From Bacillota bacterium (lineage in GTDB: Bacteria; Bacillota; Clostridia; TANB77; CAG-465): a stretch of DNA of 64,000 nucleotides. The notes under the pieces are model-generated. The model was given only the letters and a program-made list of their open reading frames with translations, was not told where the DNA came from and did not search any database. The translations under genes were made by a program, and so were the position numbers. The DNA lies in the NCBI GenBank assembly GCA_023410645.1, contig JAEYPQ010000023.1, forward strand, positions 62,001-126,000, written 5' to 3'. The first letter of the stretch is position 1; the number at the start of each line of letters is the position of its first letter. This document shows, in pieces, positions 1 to 8,799 of this stretch.

Positions 1-467
1 AACAATATTTTAATGCATCAAAATCTATGTGTTTATGGATAGCACTAGATTCATATTTTCAAGATAAGGAGATGAATTTGAATATGAAAATTAATAATAC
101 TATTGAAAAAGCTAAAGAAATAGCAAAAAATTCTGGTACCATAAATGATGATAAATTATACTATTTCCTTGTTGGTCAAGTTACTTATTATTTAGTGAGC
201 TTAAGTAGAGCATCAAGTTTAAAACAAGATATAATAGAACCAATTATTAAATCAAATAATATTTTGAAACTTAAATCATCATTACAATTTTTACATAATA
301 AATATAAACATGAAATCTATTTGAAAAATGAGAAGTTTAATAATATTTTTTCACAAATATTATTAAATGAACCTGATGAAAGTGTAAAAGAAAATACAGA
401 TATGATACTTTCTGGTATTCTATCAAAAAATATTTTTTTTGAATCAATTAAAGAGGAGGAAAATTAA
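1..467 (+). CDS. Cas8b large subunit, C-terminal part (partial)
   Basis: The reading frame is open from the window's left edge and stops at 467, so only the last ~155 residues are visible. They are mostly helical, Lys/Asn-rich, and match no motif I can name. The assignment rests on position: it lies 2 nt upstream of cas7 in a type I-B operon, where the Cascade large subunit (Cas8b/Csh1) is expected, and a small helical C-terminal domain is normal for that subunit. In the family it binds the crRNA 5' region and recognises the PAM. An internal ATG at 27 is not the start. It could also be another large-subunit variant. Confidence 0.6.
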   Translation, partial: QYFNASKSMCLWIALDSYFQDKEMNLNMKINNTIEKAKEIAKNSGTINDDKLYYFLVGQVTYYLVSLSRASSLKQDIIEPIIKSNNILKLKSSLQFLHNKYKHEIYLKNEKFNNIFSQILLNEPDESVKENTDMILSGILSKNIFFESIKEEEN

Positions 468-469
468 TT

Positions 470-1396
470 ATGGAAGAAATGAAACAAAGAGTATATGGAG
501 TTATTGGAATTAAAAGTAAAATGGCTAATTGGAATGCTGATTTTACTGGAATGCCTAAAACTACATCAAATAATGATATATATGGTAGTGATAAGGCATT
601 TAAATATCCTATTAAAAAAATGTGGGAAAATGATCCTAATAATAAGGTATTATACGTTAAATCATATAAAAAAGAAAAAGAAAATGTTCAGGCCAGAAAT
701 TTGAGTGAAAGATATAATTATATATTTGGAAAAAGTCTAAAAGATATCAAAAATAAAGATGAAGTAATACTTGATTTATTTAGCGCAATTGATGTATTAA
801 ATTTTGGTGCTACTTTTGCAGAGGAAAAAAATAATATTAGTATAACTGGAGCCGTTCAAATAGGACAAGGATATAATAAATATGATGGTACAAATATTGA
901 AATAATTGATATTTTATCACCTTTTAGGGACTCAACTAAAGATGATGCAAATAATAGCTCTATTGGTACTAAAATAGTATCTGATGAAGCACATTATATG
1001 TATCCTTTTGCAGTTAATCCTTATAACTATAATATATATAAAGAATTACTAGGTAATAAATTTGTAGGTTATACAAGGGAAGCATATAATCAATTAAAAA
1101 AAGGATGTCTAATAGCTGCGACAGCATATAATACTAATAGCAAATTAGGGTGCGAAAATGAGTTTGCATTATTTGTAGAATGCAAAGAAAATAGTAAATT
1201 ATACCTTCCGAATTTAGATGAATACGTATTTTTTAGGAAAAATAATGGTTCAAAAGATATTATAGATATATCGAAAATATCAGAAATGTTATCGGAAGTA
1301 AAAAATGAAATTGAAAAAGTAGAAATATACTATAATAAATATACTATAGAAATATTAGGAGCAAAAGAAGATTATATAATAAAAGAACTATTTTAG
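470..1396 (+). CDS. cas7: Type I-B Cascade backbone protein Cas7
   Basis: This 308-residue protein has the Cas7 (RAMP superfamily) pattern: an N-terminal RVYGVIGIKSKMANWNADFTG segment, a central TGAVQIGQGYNK block, and a region around YPFAVNPYNYN typical of Csh2-like Cas7. Several Cas7 copies coat the crRNA in the Cascade complex. The start is ATG 470 behind a strong AGAGGAGG site. It sits 2 nt after the large-subunit gene and 9 nt before cas5, so the three are surely co-translated. The full length fits the family (about 290-320 residues). I see no damage. Confidence 0.85.
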   Translation: MEEMKQRVYGVIGIKSKMANWNADFTGMPKTTSNNDIYGSDKAFKYPIKKMWENDPNNKVLYVKSYKKEKENVQARNLSERYNYIFGKSLKDIKNKDEVILDLFSAIDVLNFGATFAEEKNNISITGAVQIGQGYNKYDGTNIEIIDILSPFRDSTKDDANNSSIGTKIVSDEAHYMYPFAVNPYNYNIYKELLGNKFVGYTREAYNQLKKGCLIAATAYNTNSKLGCENEFALFVECKENSKLYLPNLDEYVFFRKNNGSKDIIDISKISEMLSEVKNEIEKVEIYYNKYTIEILGAKEDYIIKELF

Positions 1397-1405
1397 GAGG
1401 AGTAA

Positions 1406-2173
1406 ATGAAGGAAGTTATAAAATTTAACCTTAAAGGTATAAGTGGTATATTTAAAAAATCTGATAGTAATACTACATATTTTACATATAATAATATTCA
1501 TAAAATTGCTTTACTTGGAATAATAGGATCAATAATCGGTGAAAATGGTTATAACTATAATAGTTTATTTAAGGACAAGCAAAATAAATTACCTGATTTT
1601 TATAATTCATTAAAAAACTTAAAAGTTGGTATTAAACCGAACGCGAATAATATATTTACAAAAAAAATACAATCTTTCAATAATAGTGTTGGATATGCCT
1701 CAAAAGAAGATGGAAATAATTTAATTGTATCAGAACAATGGATTGAAAACCCATCATGGGATATATATATTTTGAAAGATGATAGTCCACAGTATAAAAA
1801 GTTAAAGGAGTATCTTATTGATAAAAAATGTGAATATATACCATATATAGGTAAAAATGATCATTTTGCAAATATAAATGATGTGAAAATTTTAGATGCT
1901 AGTATACTTAATAATGTAATAAAAATAGATAGCATTTTTAAAGAAATAGATTATACCATAGTTGATGACATGGTGGATATAATTTATGGATTTGATACAA
2001 AAAAAGAAATAAAATATGAATATAAAGAGGTATTACCAATAAGTCTTGATAGCAAAATTGGGTATACTGATTTCAAAGAATTTGTGTATACAAATAATGA
2101 GATAAATATTAATAATAAGTCTGATATAAACGATATATATGAGATAGATAAAGATAATATTTATTTCTTTTAG
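1406..2173 (+). CDS. cas5: Type I-B Cascade protein Cas5
   Basis: The 255-residue product begins with KFNLKGISGIFKKSDSNTTY, the first RAMP strand and loop typical of Cas5b, followed by a hydrophobic helix (IALLGIIGSIIG) and a Gly-rich turn. Cas5 caps the 5' handle of the crRNA in Cascade and contacts the large subunit. The ATG at 1406 follows AGGAGG. It lies between cas7 and cas3 with gaps of 9 and 11 nt. In type I-B, crRNA processing is by Cas6, so Cas5 is expected to be structural here. The identification rests on N-terminal pattern plus order. Confidence 0.85.
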   Translation: MKEVIKFNLKGISGIFKKSDSNTTYFTYNNIHKIALLGIIGSIIGENGYNYNSLFKDKQNKLPDFYNSLKNLKVGIKPNANNIFTKKIQSFNNSVGYASKEDGNNLIVSEQWIENPSWDIYILKDDSPQYKKLKEYLIDKKCEYIPYIGKNDHFANINDVKILDASILNNVIKIDSIFKEIDYTIVDDMVDIIYGFDTKKEIKYEYKEVLPISLDSKIGYTDFKEFVYTNNEININNKSDINDIYEIDKDNIYFF

Positions 2174-2184
2174 GTGAGGTAAAA

Positions 2185-4608
2185 ATGTATAATAAGTATA
2201 TAGAAGCAATTTTTATTAAAGATATGATATTTTATGCACATACAAAAGAAGGCGGCCCAAAAGAGCCGCTTTATGATCATTTAAAACTTACATATAGTTA
2301 TTATGAAAAGATGGAGAAATATAAAAACTTAAATATTATTATAAGAAATATAATTAAAAATTTAGGTAAAAATATAACCGAAAATGTACTAAATTATGCT
2401 TATGATTTATTTAAATCTGCAGTATTTTATCACGATATTGGAAAAATAAATCCAGTTTTTCAGATCAAGAATATGAATAATAATATAACAGATAAAGAAA
2501 TTAATAGTAATTCAGAACATGCAATATTTTCAGCTAGAATATATATTGATGCATATATAAAAGATATAATTGATAATAAAGATATATTTTCGCTTGAAGA
2601 TACAATTTTTCTAATTTATCTTACATATACATTTGGTTATGTTATATCTAGACATCATACTGGACTTACTAATATAGATAAATTTACATCTGATTTATTT
2701 TCTATTGATTTAGATGATATATATACATTTAAATTAGAAGATATTACATTGAAAAAAATATTGGATTCTTCAAATTTAGAAAAAATATGCAAAAATTTAG
2801 AAATAAATGGTGAATCAATATATATATTAAATAAATTATTGTATTCCATTTTAGTAACGGCTGATTATTACGCAACATATGAATATGTGAGTGGAAAAAG
2901 TGTAGAATTTGATATAAAAAAAGATTATAAATTATTTGATAAATACAAAAGTAGTGAGTTATTTAACAAAATAAATGATTATAAAAATAATAAGATAAAT
3001 ATACAAGGAATAAATAAATTAAGAAGTGACATGTTTATTGAAAGTGAAGATGTAATAAAAAATAATATTGATAGGAATATATTTTATTTAGAGGCTCCGA
3101 CTGGTGCTGGAAAAACGAATATTTCTATAAATCTTGCAAGGATAATATATGAGAATTTAGAATCTATTAACTCTATTAATTATATATTTCCATTTAATAC
3201 ACTAATTGAACAAACGAGTAACACTTTTAAAAAATACTTTAAGGAATATGACGATTATATAGTAATTAATTCTATTAATTCAATGGTTGATGAGAAGAAA
3301 GAAATACTAGATTATGAATCAGCATATATTCAAAATTCATTTTGTCACTATAATATTCAAATTACTTCACATGTGAATTTATTCGATATATTATTTGGAG
3401 TTCATAAATCATCAAATTATACTTTATATAACTTTATAAATAGTATTGTTATAATAGATGAAATTCAGGCATATAGCAATGAAATTTGGAGAAATATAAT
3501 TAATATGCTTGATAAATATGCTAGTCTTTTAAATATAAAATTCATTATAATGTCAGCAACTTTACCTAGATTAGATAAAATGCTAGGTAGTCATGATTCA
3601 CAATATTGTAATTTAATTAAAAATAGGGATTTGTATTATGACAATGAATTATTTAAAGGTAGAGTAAAATTAGATTATAGTTTATTAGATTCTGAAATTA
3701 ATATTGAATTGTTAAAAGAAAAAGTATTACAGTATAAGAATAAAAAGGTTTTACTTGAATTTATTAAAAAGCAAACGGCACGTGAGTTTTATAATTTAAT
3801 AAAATCTGATATAAATAATGTGTATGAATTAACAGGTGATGATAATAATTATAATAGAAAAAAAATAATTGAAATCATAAATAAAAGTGATAATGTTATT
3901 GTAGTGGCAACACAGACAATTGAGGCTGGTGTTGATATAGATATGGATGTTGGATTTAAAGATATATCATTTTTAGATAGTGAGGAACAATTCCTAGGTA
4001 GAATAAATAGATCCTGTAAAAAAAGTGATTGTGTTGCATTTTTCTTTAATTTAGATGATGCAAAGACAGTATATAAAAGAGATTTCAGATTAGAATATGA
4101 TTTAAATAATGTGGAGTCAAGAAAAGTATTAGAAGATAAGAATTTTATTACATTCTATGAAAAAGTGCTAGAAAAAATATATAATTCAACAGAAGAATAT
4201 AATAAAAATAATATTGTAAATTTATATATTCAATGTTTAAGATTAGACTATGAAAATGTAAGTAATAAATTGAAATTAATAGATAATAATACATATCAGA
4301 TTTTCTTAAATCATACTATATATGCTAGTGATGAGATAATAATTGGAAATGAAGTATGGAATAAATATAAGGAAATTTGTGTAAATAATAAATACTCTTT
4401 TGCATACAAATCAATTGAATTATCTAAATTAAAAGAAAAATTTAATCTATTTATATATAATATGTATGATAATTCTGGAAATAGTTGCAAACATTATGAT
4501 GAAAAATTAGGAAATGTTTTTTATATAGAGAATGGTGAGGACTATATTGAAGACGGAAAATTTAATAGAATAAAATACCAAGAATCAGTAGGAGGAATAT
4601 TTCTATGA
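2185..4608 (+). CDS. cas3: CRISPR effector nuclease-helicase Cas3
   Basis: This is an 807-residue HD nuclease plus superfamily 2 helicase. HD-domain ligands are visible at H83-D84 (FYHDIGK), H112 (SEHAIFSA) and H157-H158 (SRHHTG). The helicase has Walker A APTGAGKT at about 304-311, a DEIQ box at 425-428 in place of DExH, SAT at 457-459, and a motif VI of the form EEQFLGRINRS near residue 620. Cas3 is recruited to target-bound Cascade and degrades the non-target strand. All catalytic motifs are present, so interference should be active. The last 4 nt overlap cas4 (ATGA), implying translational coupling. Confidence 0.95.
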   Translation: MYNKYIEAIFIKDMIFYAHTKEGGPKEPLYDHLKLTYSYYEKMEKYKNLNIIIRNIIKNLGKNITENVLNYAYDLFKSAVFYHDIGKINPVFQIKNMNNNITDKEINSNSEHAIFSARIYIDAYIKDIIDNKDIFSLEDTIFLIYLTYTFGYVISRHHTGLTNIDKFTSDLFSIDLDDIYTFKLEDITLKKILDSSNLEKICKNLEINGESIYILNKLLYSILVTADYYATYEYVSGKSVEFDIKKDYKLFDKYKSSELFNKINDYKNNKINIQGINKLRSDMFIESEDVIKNNIDRNIFYLEAPTGAGKTNISINLARIIYENLESINSINYIFPFNTLIEQTSNTFKKYFKEYDDYIVINSINSMVDEKKEILDYESAYIQNSFCHYNIQITSHVNLFDILFGVHKSSNYTLYNFINSIVIIDEIQAYSNEIWRNIINMLDKYASLLNIKFIIMSATLPRLDKMLGSHDSQYCNLIKNRDLYYDNELFKGRVKLDYSLLDSEINIELLKEKVLQYKNKKVLLEFIKKQTAREFYNLIKSDINNVYELTGDDNNYNRKKIIEIINKSDNVIVVATQTIEAGVDIDMDVGFKDISFLDSEEQFLGRINRSCKKSDCVAFFFNLDDAKTVYKRDFRLEYDLNNVESRKVLEDKNFITFYEKVLEKIYNSTEEYNKNNIVNLYIQCLRLDYENVSNKLKLIDNNTYQIFLNHTIYASDEIIIGNEVWNKYKEICVNNKYSFAYKSIELSKLKEKFNLFIYNMYDNSGNSCKHYDEKLGNVFYIENGEDYIEDGKFNRIKYQESVGGIFL

Positions 4609-5096
4609 ATATAAATGGTACTATGGTAAATTATTATTTTCATTGTAAAAGACAATGTTATTTATTTGCAAATAGAATAAATTTAGAAGATAATTCGGAA
4701 GATGTTAGAATAGGCAGGATAATACATGAAATAAAGGCTGAAACAGAAAACAATTCTGAAATTAAAATTGAAAATATATCTGTTGATAAAATAACAAGTA
4801 AATATGTGATAGAATTAAAAAAAAGTGATGCTGATATCAATGCGGCCAAAATGCAAGTGTTATTTTATTTAGATAAATTAAGGTCTAAAGGAATAATCAG
4901 AGAAGGTAAATTAAAGTTTTCAGAAAAAAACACTAATGAAATATCCGAGATTATAAGTTTAAGTGATGAAAATCAAAAGAAATTAGAAGAATGTAAAAAA
5001 TCTATATATGAATTAATTACATCTGATATAGCTCCAGAGCCAAGCAAAATAAAAGGATGTAAAAAATGCGCCTATTATGAATATTGCTATATATAG
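4605..5096 (+). CDS. cas4: CRISPR adaptation exonuclease Cas4
   Basis: The 163-residue protein matches the compact Cas4 of type I-B: an N-terminal YYFHCKRQC segment (C14, C18), a RecB-nuclease core with H40-E41 (IGRIIHEIK), a conserved QVLFYLDKL region, and C-terminal GCKKCAYYEYC (C152, C155, C161), which with one N-terminal Cys would bind a [4Fe-4S] cluster. Cas4 trims prespacers and helps select the PAM together with Cas1-Cas2. ATG 4605 overlaps the cas3 stop, and cas1 follows after 9 nt. Confidence 0.92.
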   Translation: MNINGTMVNYYFHCKRQCYLFANRINLEDNSEDVRIGRIIHEIKAETENNSEIKIENISVDKITSKYVIELKKSDADINAAKMQVLFYLDKLRSKGIIREGKLKFSEKNTNEISEIISLSDENQKKLEECKKSIYELITSDIAPEPSKIKGCKKCAYYEYCYI

Positions 5097-5105
5097 GAGG
5101 TGTAA

Positions 5106-6107
5106 ATGAAAGAAGAAACAAAATATATATTTTCTACTGGTGATTTATCAAGAGAAGATTTCTCAATAAAATTTAAAAATGAAAAAGGAAATTTTTATTT
5201 ACCTATACAAAAAATAAAAGAATTATATTTATTTAATGATATAACAATTTCTACAAAGTTATTTGAAATAATTAGTAAGGCGGGTATCATAGTTCATTTC
5301 TTTAATTATTATAATAATTATATTGGTACATTTTATCCCAAAGAATGTTTAGTTAGTGGAAGTTTAGTTATAAAACAAGCAAAAAAATACTATGAAGATA
5401 GAATAATTATAGCAAAAGCAATTGTACAAGCAATAGCAAATAATATTTATTATTCTATATATCATTATTACAGGCATGGTAAAAAAGAATTAAAAGATGA
5501 TTTAGATTATTATAGATATGATATAAAAAATCTTTTGGATAAAGCAGATAATATAAAAGTCGTATTATCAATAGAGGGAAGTATTTGGATGAGATTTTAT
5601 AATAGTTTTAAATACTTTTTGCCTGAAGATTTTATTATGAGTAAGAGAGTTAAAAGACCACCTGATAATCCTATTAATGCCATAATATCATTTGGAAATA
5701 CACTACTTTATACTAAAACAATAACAGAGATATACAACACACACCTTGATCAAACAATTTCATTCTTACATGAACCAAGTGAAGCAAGATTTTCACTTTC
5801 ACTTGATTTAAGTGAACCTTTTAAGCCTATAATAGTATATAAAACTATATTTGAGTTAATTAATAATAAAAAATTAACAGTTGAAAAACATTTTGATAAG
5901 AAATTAAATTATGCACTACTAAATGATGAAGGAAAGAAAATATTTATTGATGCTTTTGAAGACAGAATAAATCAAACTTTTGAACATGAAAAACTTAAAA
6001 GAAAGGTTTCATATAAGCAGTGTATAAAATTGGATGGATATAAACTGATAAAATCTATAACTGAAAATAAAGAATTTATTGCTTTTAATATGGAGGATAA
6101 AATGTGA
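5106..6107 (+). CDS. cas1: CRISPR integrase Cas1
   Basis: The 333-residue integrase has the metal-binding triad in family positions: E157 in SIEGSIW, H222 in FLHEPSEARFSL and D234 in SLDLSEPFKP. The N-terminal beta domain with GIIVHFFNYYNNYIGTF is typical of type I-B Cas1. It inserts new spacers at the leader end with Cas2. ATG 5106 follows TAGGAGG, and the stop overlaps the cas2 start by 4 nt (GTGA). Both catalytic and dimer regions are intact, so the locus should still be able to acquire spacers. Confidence 0.95.
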   Translation: MKEETKYIFSTGDLSREDFSIKFKNEKGNFYLPIQKIKELYLFNDITISTKLFEIISKAGIIVHFFNYYNNYIGTFYPKECLVSGSLVIKQAKKYYEDRIIIAKAIVQAIANNIYYSIYHYYRHGKKELKDDLDYYRYDIKNLLDKADNIKVVLSIEGSIWMRFYNSFKYFLPEDFIMSKRVKRPPDNPINAIISFGNTLLYTKTITEIYNTHLDQTISFLHEPSEARFSLSLDLSEPFKPIIVYKTIFELINNKKLTVEKHFDKKLNYALLNDEGKKIFIDAFEDRINQTFEHEKLKRKVSYKQCIKLDGYKLIKSITENKEFIAFNMEDKM

Positions 6108-6397
6108 AAAAAATAGATAAAACAAACTATAATTATGTATTTTTATTTTATGATGTAAAAGATAAAAGGGTAAATAAGGTATTTAAAAAATGTAAGAAAT
6201 ATTTAAATCATTGGCAAAAATCTGTTTTTCGAGGCTCAATAACTAATTCTGAAATAATAGAACTTGAAAATGAATTAAAAAAAATAATAAATCAAGATGA
6301 GGACTTTATTTCGATAATAAAAATTATGAATTTTAAATCAATAGGAGAAACAAATATAGGTGTCATTGAAAAAAATACAGAAGATATATTTTTATAA
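6104..6397 (+). CDS. cas2: CRISPR adaptation protein Cas2
   Basis: The 97-residue ferredoxin-fold protein starts with a GTG that overlaps the cas1 stop. The first strand YVFLFYDVKDKRVNKVFK carries the conserved Asp (D17), followed by the WQKSVFRGSIT segment that marks Cas2. The dimer bridges two Cas1 dimers in the integration complex. Length is normal. It is the last gene of the operon; the leader begins right after its stop. Confidence 0.93.
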   Translation: MKKIDKTNYNYVFLFYDVKDKRVNKVFKKCKKYLNHWQKSVFRGSITNSEIIELENELKKIINQDEDFISIIKIMNFKSIGETNIGVIEKNTEDIFL

Positions 6398-6534
6398 TTT
6401 CCAAGTGTTTGTTAATTTTGTTTTAAAAATAGCCAAATACATTTTTGCGTATTTACTTGGAAAAAATATGTAAAATATTGATAAATCAATTAATTGAATT
6501 ATAAGTTAATGTATAAATCGTTGAATTATACATG
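6398..6534 (+). promoter_or_regulatory. CRISPR leader
   Basis: This is the 137-nt AT-rich stretch between the cas2 stop and the first repeat, on the leader side judging by the degenerate last repeat at the other end. It contains nested inverted repeats: TTCCAAGT (6399-6406) pairs with ACTTGGAA (6455-6462), and just inside it AAATAC (6435-6440) pairs with GTATTT (6449-6454). I see no clear sigma-A promoter. Confidence 0.7.
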
Positions 6535-7024
6535 GTTTAACTTTAACATAAGATGTATTTAAATTAGAACATTAAGGCATTTCCTACTACCTCACGTCCA
6601 GTTTAACTTTAACATAAGATGTATTTAAATCTTGTATATTTTGGCATGATTTATACCTCCTTTCTTGTTTAACTTTAACATAAGATGTATTTAAATCCAT
6701 ATACATTTGTAGTAGCATGTGATTGTAGAAAGTTTAACTTTAACATAAGATGTATTTAAATTGTGTACTTTTTTTTGAAAATTTGATGCATTTGGAGTTT
6801 AACTTTAACATAAGATGTATTTAAATAAAATCTTCTTCTATCTGTAAAAGCAGTTATTCCAGTTTAACTTTAACATAAGATGTATTTAAATTATGTACCT
6901 TGTAAAGAACCATTAACAATTTGATAATGTTTAACTTTAACATAAGATGTATTTAAATGAGAAAGACAAAGGGTACTATGTATTAAAAATATTAGTTTAA
7001 CTTTATCAAAAGCTATATTTTAAC
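6535..7024 (+). CRISPR. CRISPR array, 8 repeats and 7 spacers
   Basis: Seven identical 30-bp repeats start at 6535, 6601, 6667, 6732, 6797, 6862 and 6929; each begins GTTTAACTTT and ends ATTTAAAT. An eighth, degenerate copy (6995-7024, 24 of 30 matches) closes the array, which puts the leader on the cas2 side. Spacers are 35-37 bp (6565-6600, 6631-6666, 6697-6731, 6762-6796, 6827-6861, 6892-6928, 6959-6994). The repeat type fits clostridial type I-B, where Cas6 is known to leave an 8-nt 5' handle; here that would be AUUUAAAU (inference). No spacer matches the rest of the window by eye. Confidence 0.98.
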
Positions 7025-7081
7025 TTACAACTATATAATAATAATTTTATTTTAAAATTATAATGTTTAATAAAAAATATA

Positions 7082-7110
7082 TTGACAAACAATCAATAAT
7101 ATGTTATTAT
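7082..7110 (+). promoter_or_regulatory. Sigma-A promoter of tRNA-Leu
   Basis: TTGACA (7082-7087), a 17-nt spacer and TATTAT (7105-7110) lie 13 nt before the tRNA 5' end. Confidence 0.85.
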
Positions 7111-7123
7111 TATATACGTGTTA

Positions 7124-7208
7124 GCGGGTATGGCGGAATTGGCAGACGCGCCGGACTTAGAATCCGGTGTCTAGCGACGTGAAGGTTCAAGTCCTTTTAC
7201 CCGCACCA
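7124..7208 (+). tRNA. tRNA-Leu (anticodon UAG)
   Basis: The 85-nt class II tRNA has a 7-bp acceptor stem GCGGGTA/TACCCGC, an anticodon stem CCGGA/TCCGG around loop CTTAGAA (anticodon TAG), a long variable arm, and an encoded 3' CCA (7206-7208). It reads CUA and probably other CUN codons. Confidence 0.97.
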
Positions 7209-7215
7209 ACATATT

Positions 7216-7246
7216 AATGAGATTATTATATAATCTCATTTTTTTG
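7216..7246 (+). terminator. Terminator of tRNA-Leu
   Basis: AATGAGATTAT pairs with ATAATCTCATT and is followed by a run of T. Confidence 0.85.
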
Positions 7247-7263
7247 TTGTTTATATATAGTAG

Positions 7264-7292
7264 TTGAAAAAGATTACATAATGTGATATAAT
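7264..7292 (+). promoter_or_regulatory. Promoter of the unknown gene at 7346
   Basis: TTGAAA (7264-7269), a 17-nt spacer with TG extension, and TATAAT (7287-7292). Confidence 0.75.
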
Positions 7293-7345
7293 TCTATATG
7301 TAGCAATGACAAGAAAGTTCTATATAATTATAGGAGGAAATTACT

Positions 7346-7900
7346 ATGAGTATAAACAATTCTATATTTATTAAAAATGTTAACGATTTAATTAAGAATT
7401 TAGGTTGTGCTGAAATATATGTTAAAAGAATTATTGATTCTTTTTCAGATGATATTGATCTTAAAGATTCTATTAACAAATGTCTTGAGGAATTTGAAAA
7501 TTTAAGAAAACTTCCAGATCATGTACAGGGTAGAGTAAATAAGATTAAATTGGAGATTTCAAATAAATCTGATTATATAAGTTTATTTGATTGTGTATGT
7601 GAAATTCTTTTTAATTATAGTGATAATGAAATTTTAAAAGAAGAAATATCACATATATCCGAAAAAATTAACGATATAAGGGCAAATAACTATAATATTT
7701 TAAGTATTATTGATAAAATTGAAAAAGATTTGGAAGACTGCCCTATAAAAGAACATTTTAAAGATGAAACTAATTTTATATTTTATGAGTATAGCATTGA
7801 TTCTAAATCAAGATATAAAGAATTACTTAGATTGATTTCTGGTTATTTAGATGGGATTAATGCTATAAGTGAAGCTCAAAATAAGTTATTAATATTATAA
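7346..7900 (+). CDS. Hypothetical helical protein, 184 aa
   Basis: I do not recognise this gene. The product is a soluble, Lys/Glu/Asp-rich, predicted all-helical protein without signal peptide or membrane segment and with four scattered cysteines. ATG 7346 is preceded by TAGGAGG at 7333-7339, its own extended -10 promoter lies upstream and a strong terminator lies downstream, so it is a single-gene unit. It stands between tRNA-Leu and an IS200 element, a position often used by accessory genes, but its base composition is like its neighbours. Confidence 0.8.
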   Translation: MSINNSIFIKNVNDLIKNLGCAEIYVKRIIDSFSDDIDLKDSINKCLEEFENLRKLPDHVQGRVNKIKLEISNKSDYISLFDCVCEILFNYSDNEILKEEISHISEKINDIRANNYNILSIIDKIEKDLEDCPIKEHFKDETNFIFYEYSIDSKSRYKELLRLISGYLDGINAISEAQNKLLIL

Positions 7901-7905
7901 TTTAA

Positions 7906-7942
7906 TTAAGGCACAGGTAATAATACTGTGCCTTAATTTTTT
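7906..7942 (+). terminator. Terminator after the 184-aa gene
   Basis: TTAAGGCACAG pairs perfectly with CTGTGCCTTAA across a 9-nt loop, followed by TTTTTT. Confidence 0.9.
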
Positions 7943-8078
7943 ATTGTGTAACGAAAACCCTAGGTTCTACCTAGGGTTCAAAAGAGCTTGAAGCGATGAA
8001 TAGAAAAATCACTTCTTTTCTGATAAAATACAAGCAAGTTTAGCCAACTGCAAATATTAAAGAAAAGGAGTGATTTTT

Positions 8079-8589
8079 GTGCCAAATAGAATTGACGTTG
8101 ATAGTTTATCACACAGTAAGTGGAATTGCAAGTACCATATCGTGTTTGCTCCAAAGTATAGGAGAAAAATAATATATGGAAAGATAAAATCAGATATAGG
8201 GAAAATAATAAGAAAGTTGTGTGAACAAAAAGGAGTAGCATTGTTAGAAGCTGAGGCATGTCCAGATCATATACATATATTAGTAAGTATACCACCCAAA
8301 ATAAGTGTATCAAGTTTTATGGGATATTTAAAAGGAAAAAGTACATTAATGATATTTGATAGACATGCAGATTTAAAATATAAATATGGTAAAAGAAACT
8401 TTTGGGCATTAGGATACTATGTAGATACAGTAGGAAAAAATAAAAAAGTAATAGAAGAATATATAAAAAAATCAACTACAAGAAGATATTGCAACAGATC
8501 AAATGAGCTTATTCGAATATGTGGATCCGTTTACCGGAGAAAAGAGTACAGCTAAAAAGCCAAAAATAAAAATACCACTTAAGTGGTAG
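8079..8589 (+). pseudogene. tnpA: IS200-type transposase TnpA, frameshifted at an A7 run
   Basis: The frame from GTG 8079 (RBS AAAAGGAG at 8063-8070) encodes a typical IS200 TnpA: KWNCKYHIVFAPKYRR at the start, the HUH motif in PDHIHILV, then GYLKGKS and the catalytic Tyr region GYYVDTVGKN. After the seven A's at 8465-8471 the frame reads an atypical tail and stops at 8555. Reading one base on from the run restores the family C-terminus (NQLQEDI, then EYVDPFTGEKS) to the stop at 8587-8589. So one A too many breaks the gene, unless slippage on A7 makes a fraction of full-length protein. Confidence 0.85.
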
Positions 8590-8799
8590 CATGAGAAAAT
8601 AAGCAGATGGCAAACTTCTCAGAGTGCCTTAGCACTTGCGAGTAATATGCCCTTATAGGGCGAAAGCAAACTACCCGTTGAACGGGTAGTAAGGATAGCA
8701 TGTAAAAAACTCGCGGCTGTCAAAACCAAAATAACTCTTAAGAGTTTGTTCGTGTTAGTCCCTTATAGGGCGCAAAGTAAAACCGCCGGTTATACCGGC
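8590..8799 (+). ncRNA. Candidate structured RNA in the IS200 right half
   Basis: Between the tnpA stop and the right-end hairpin the sequence folds into successive helices: TGAGAA/TTCTCA (8592-8597, 8616-8621), GTGC/GCAC (8624-8635), a long-range helix GCGAGT/ACTCGC (8638-8643 with 8709-8714) enclosing GCCC/GGGC (8649-8661) and CTACCCG/CGGGTAG (8671-8689), then a 14-bp palindrome (8733-8746), CCC/GGG (8760-8770) and GCCGG/CCGGC (8785-8799). Three hairpin loops are TTATA. There is no ORF of note. It may be a guide-RNA-like (omega-RNA) relic or an unclassified element RNA; this is inference from pairing only. Confidence 0.5.
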
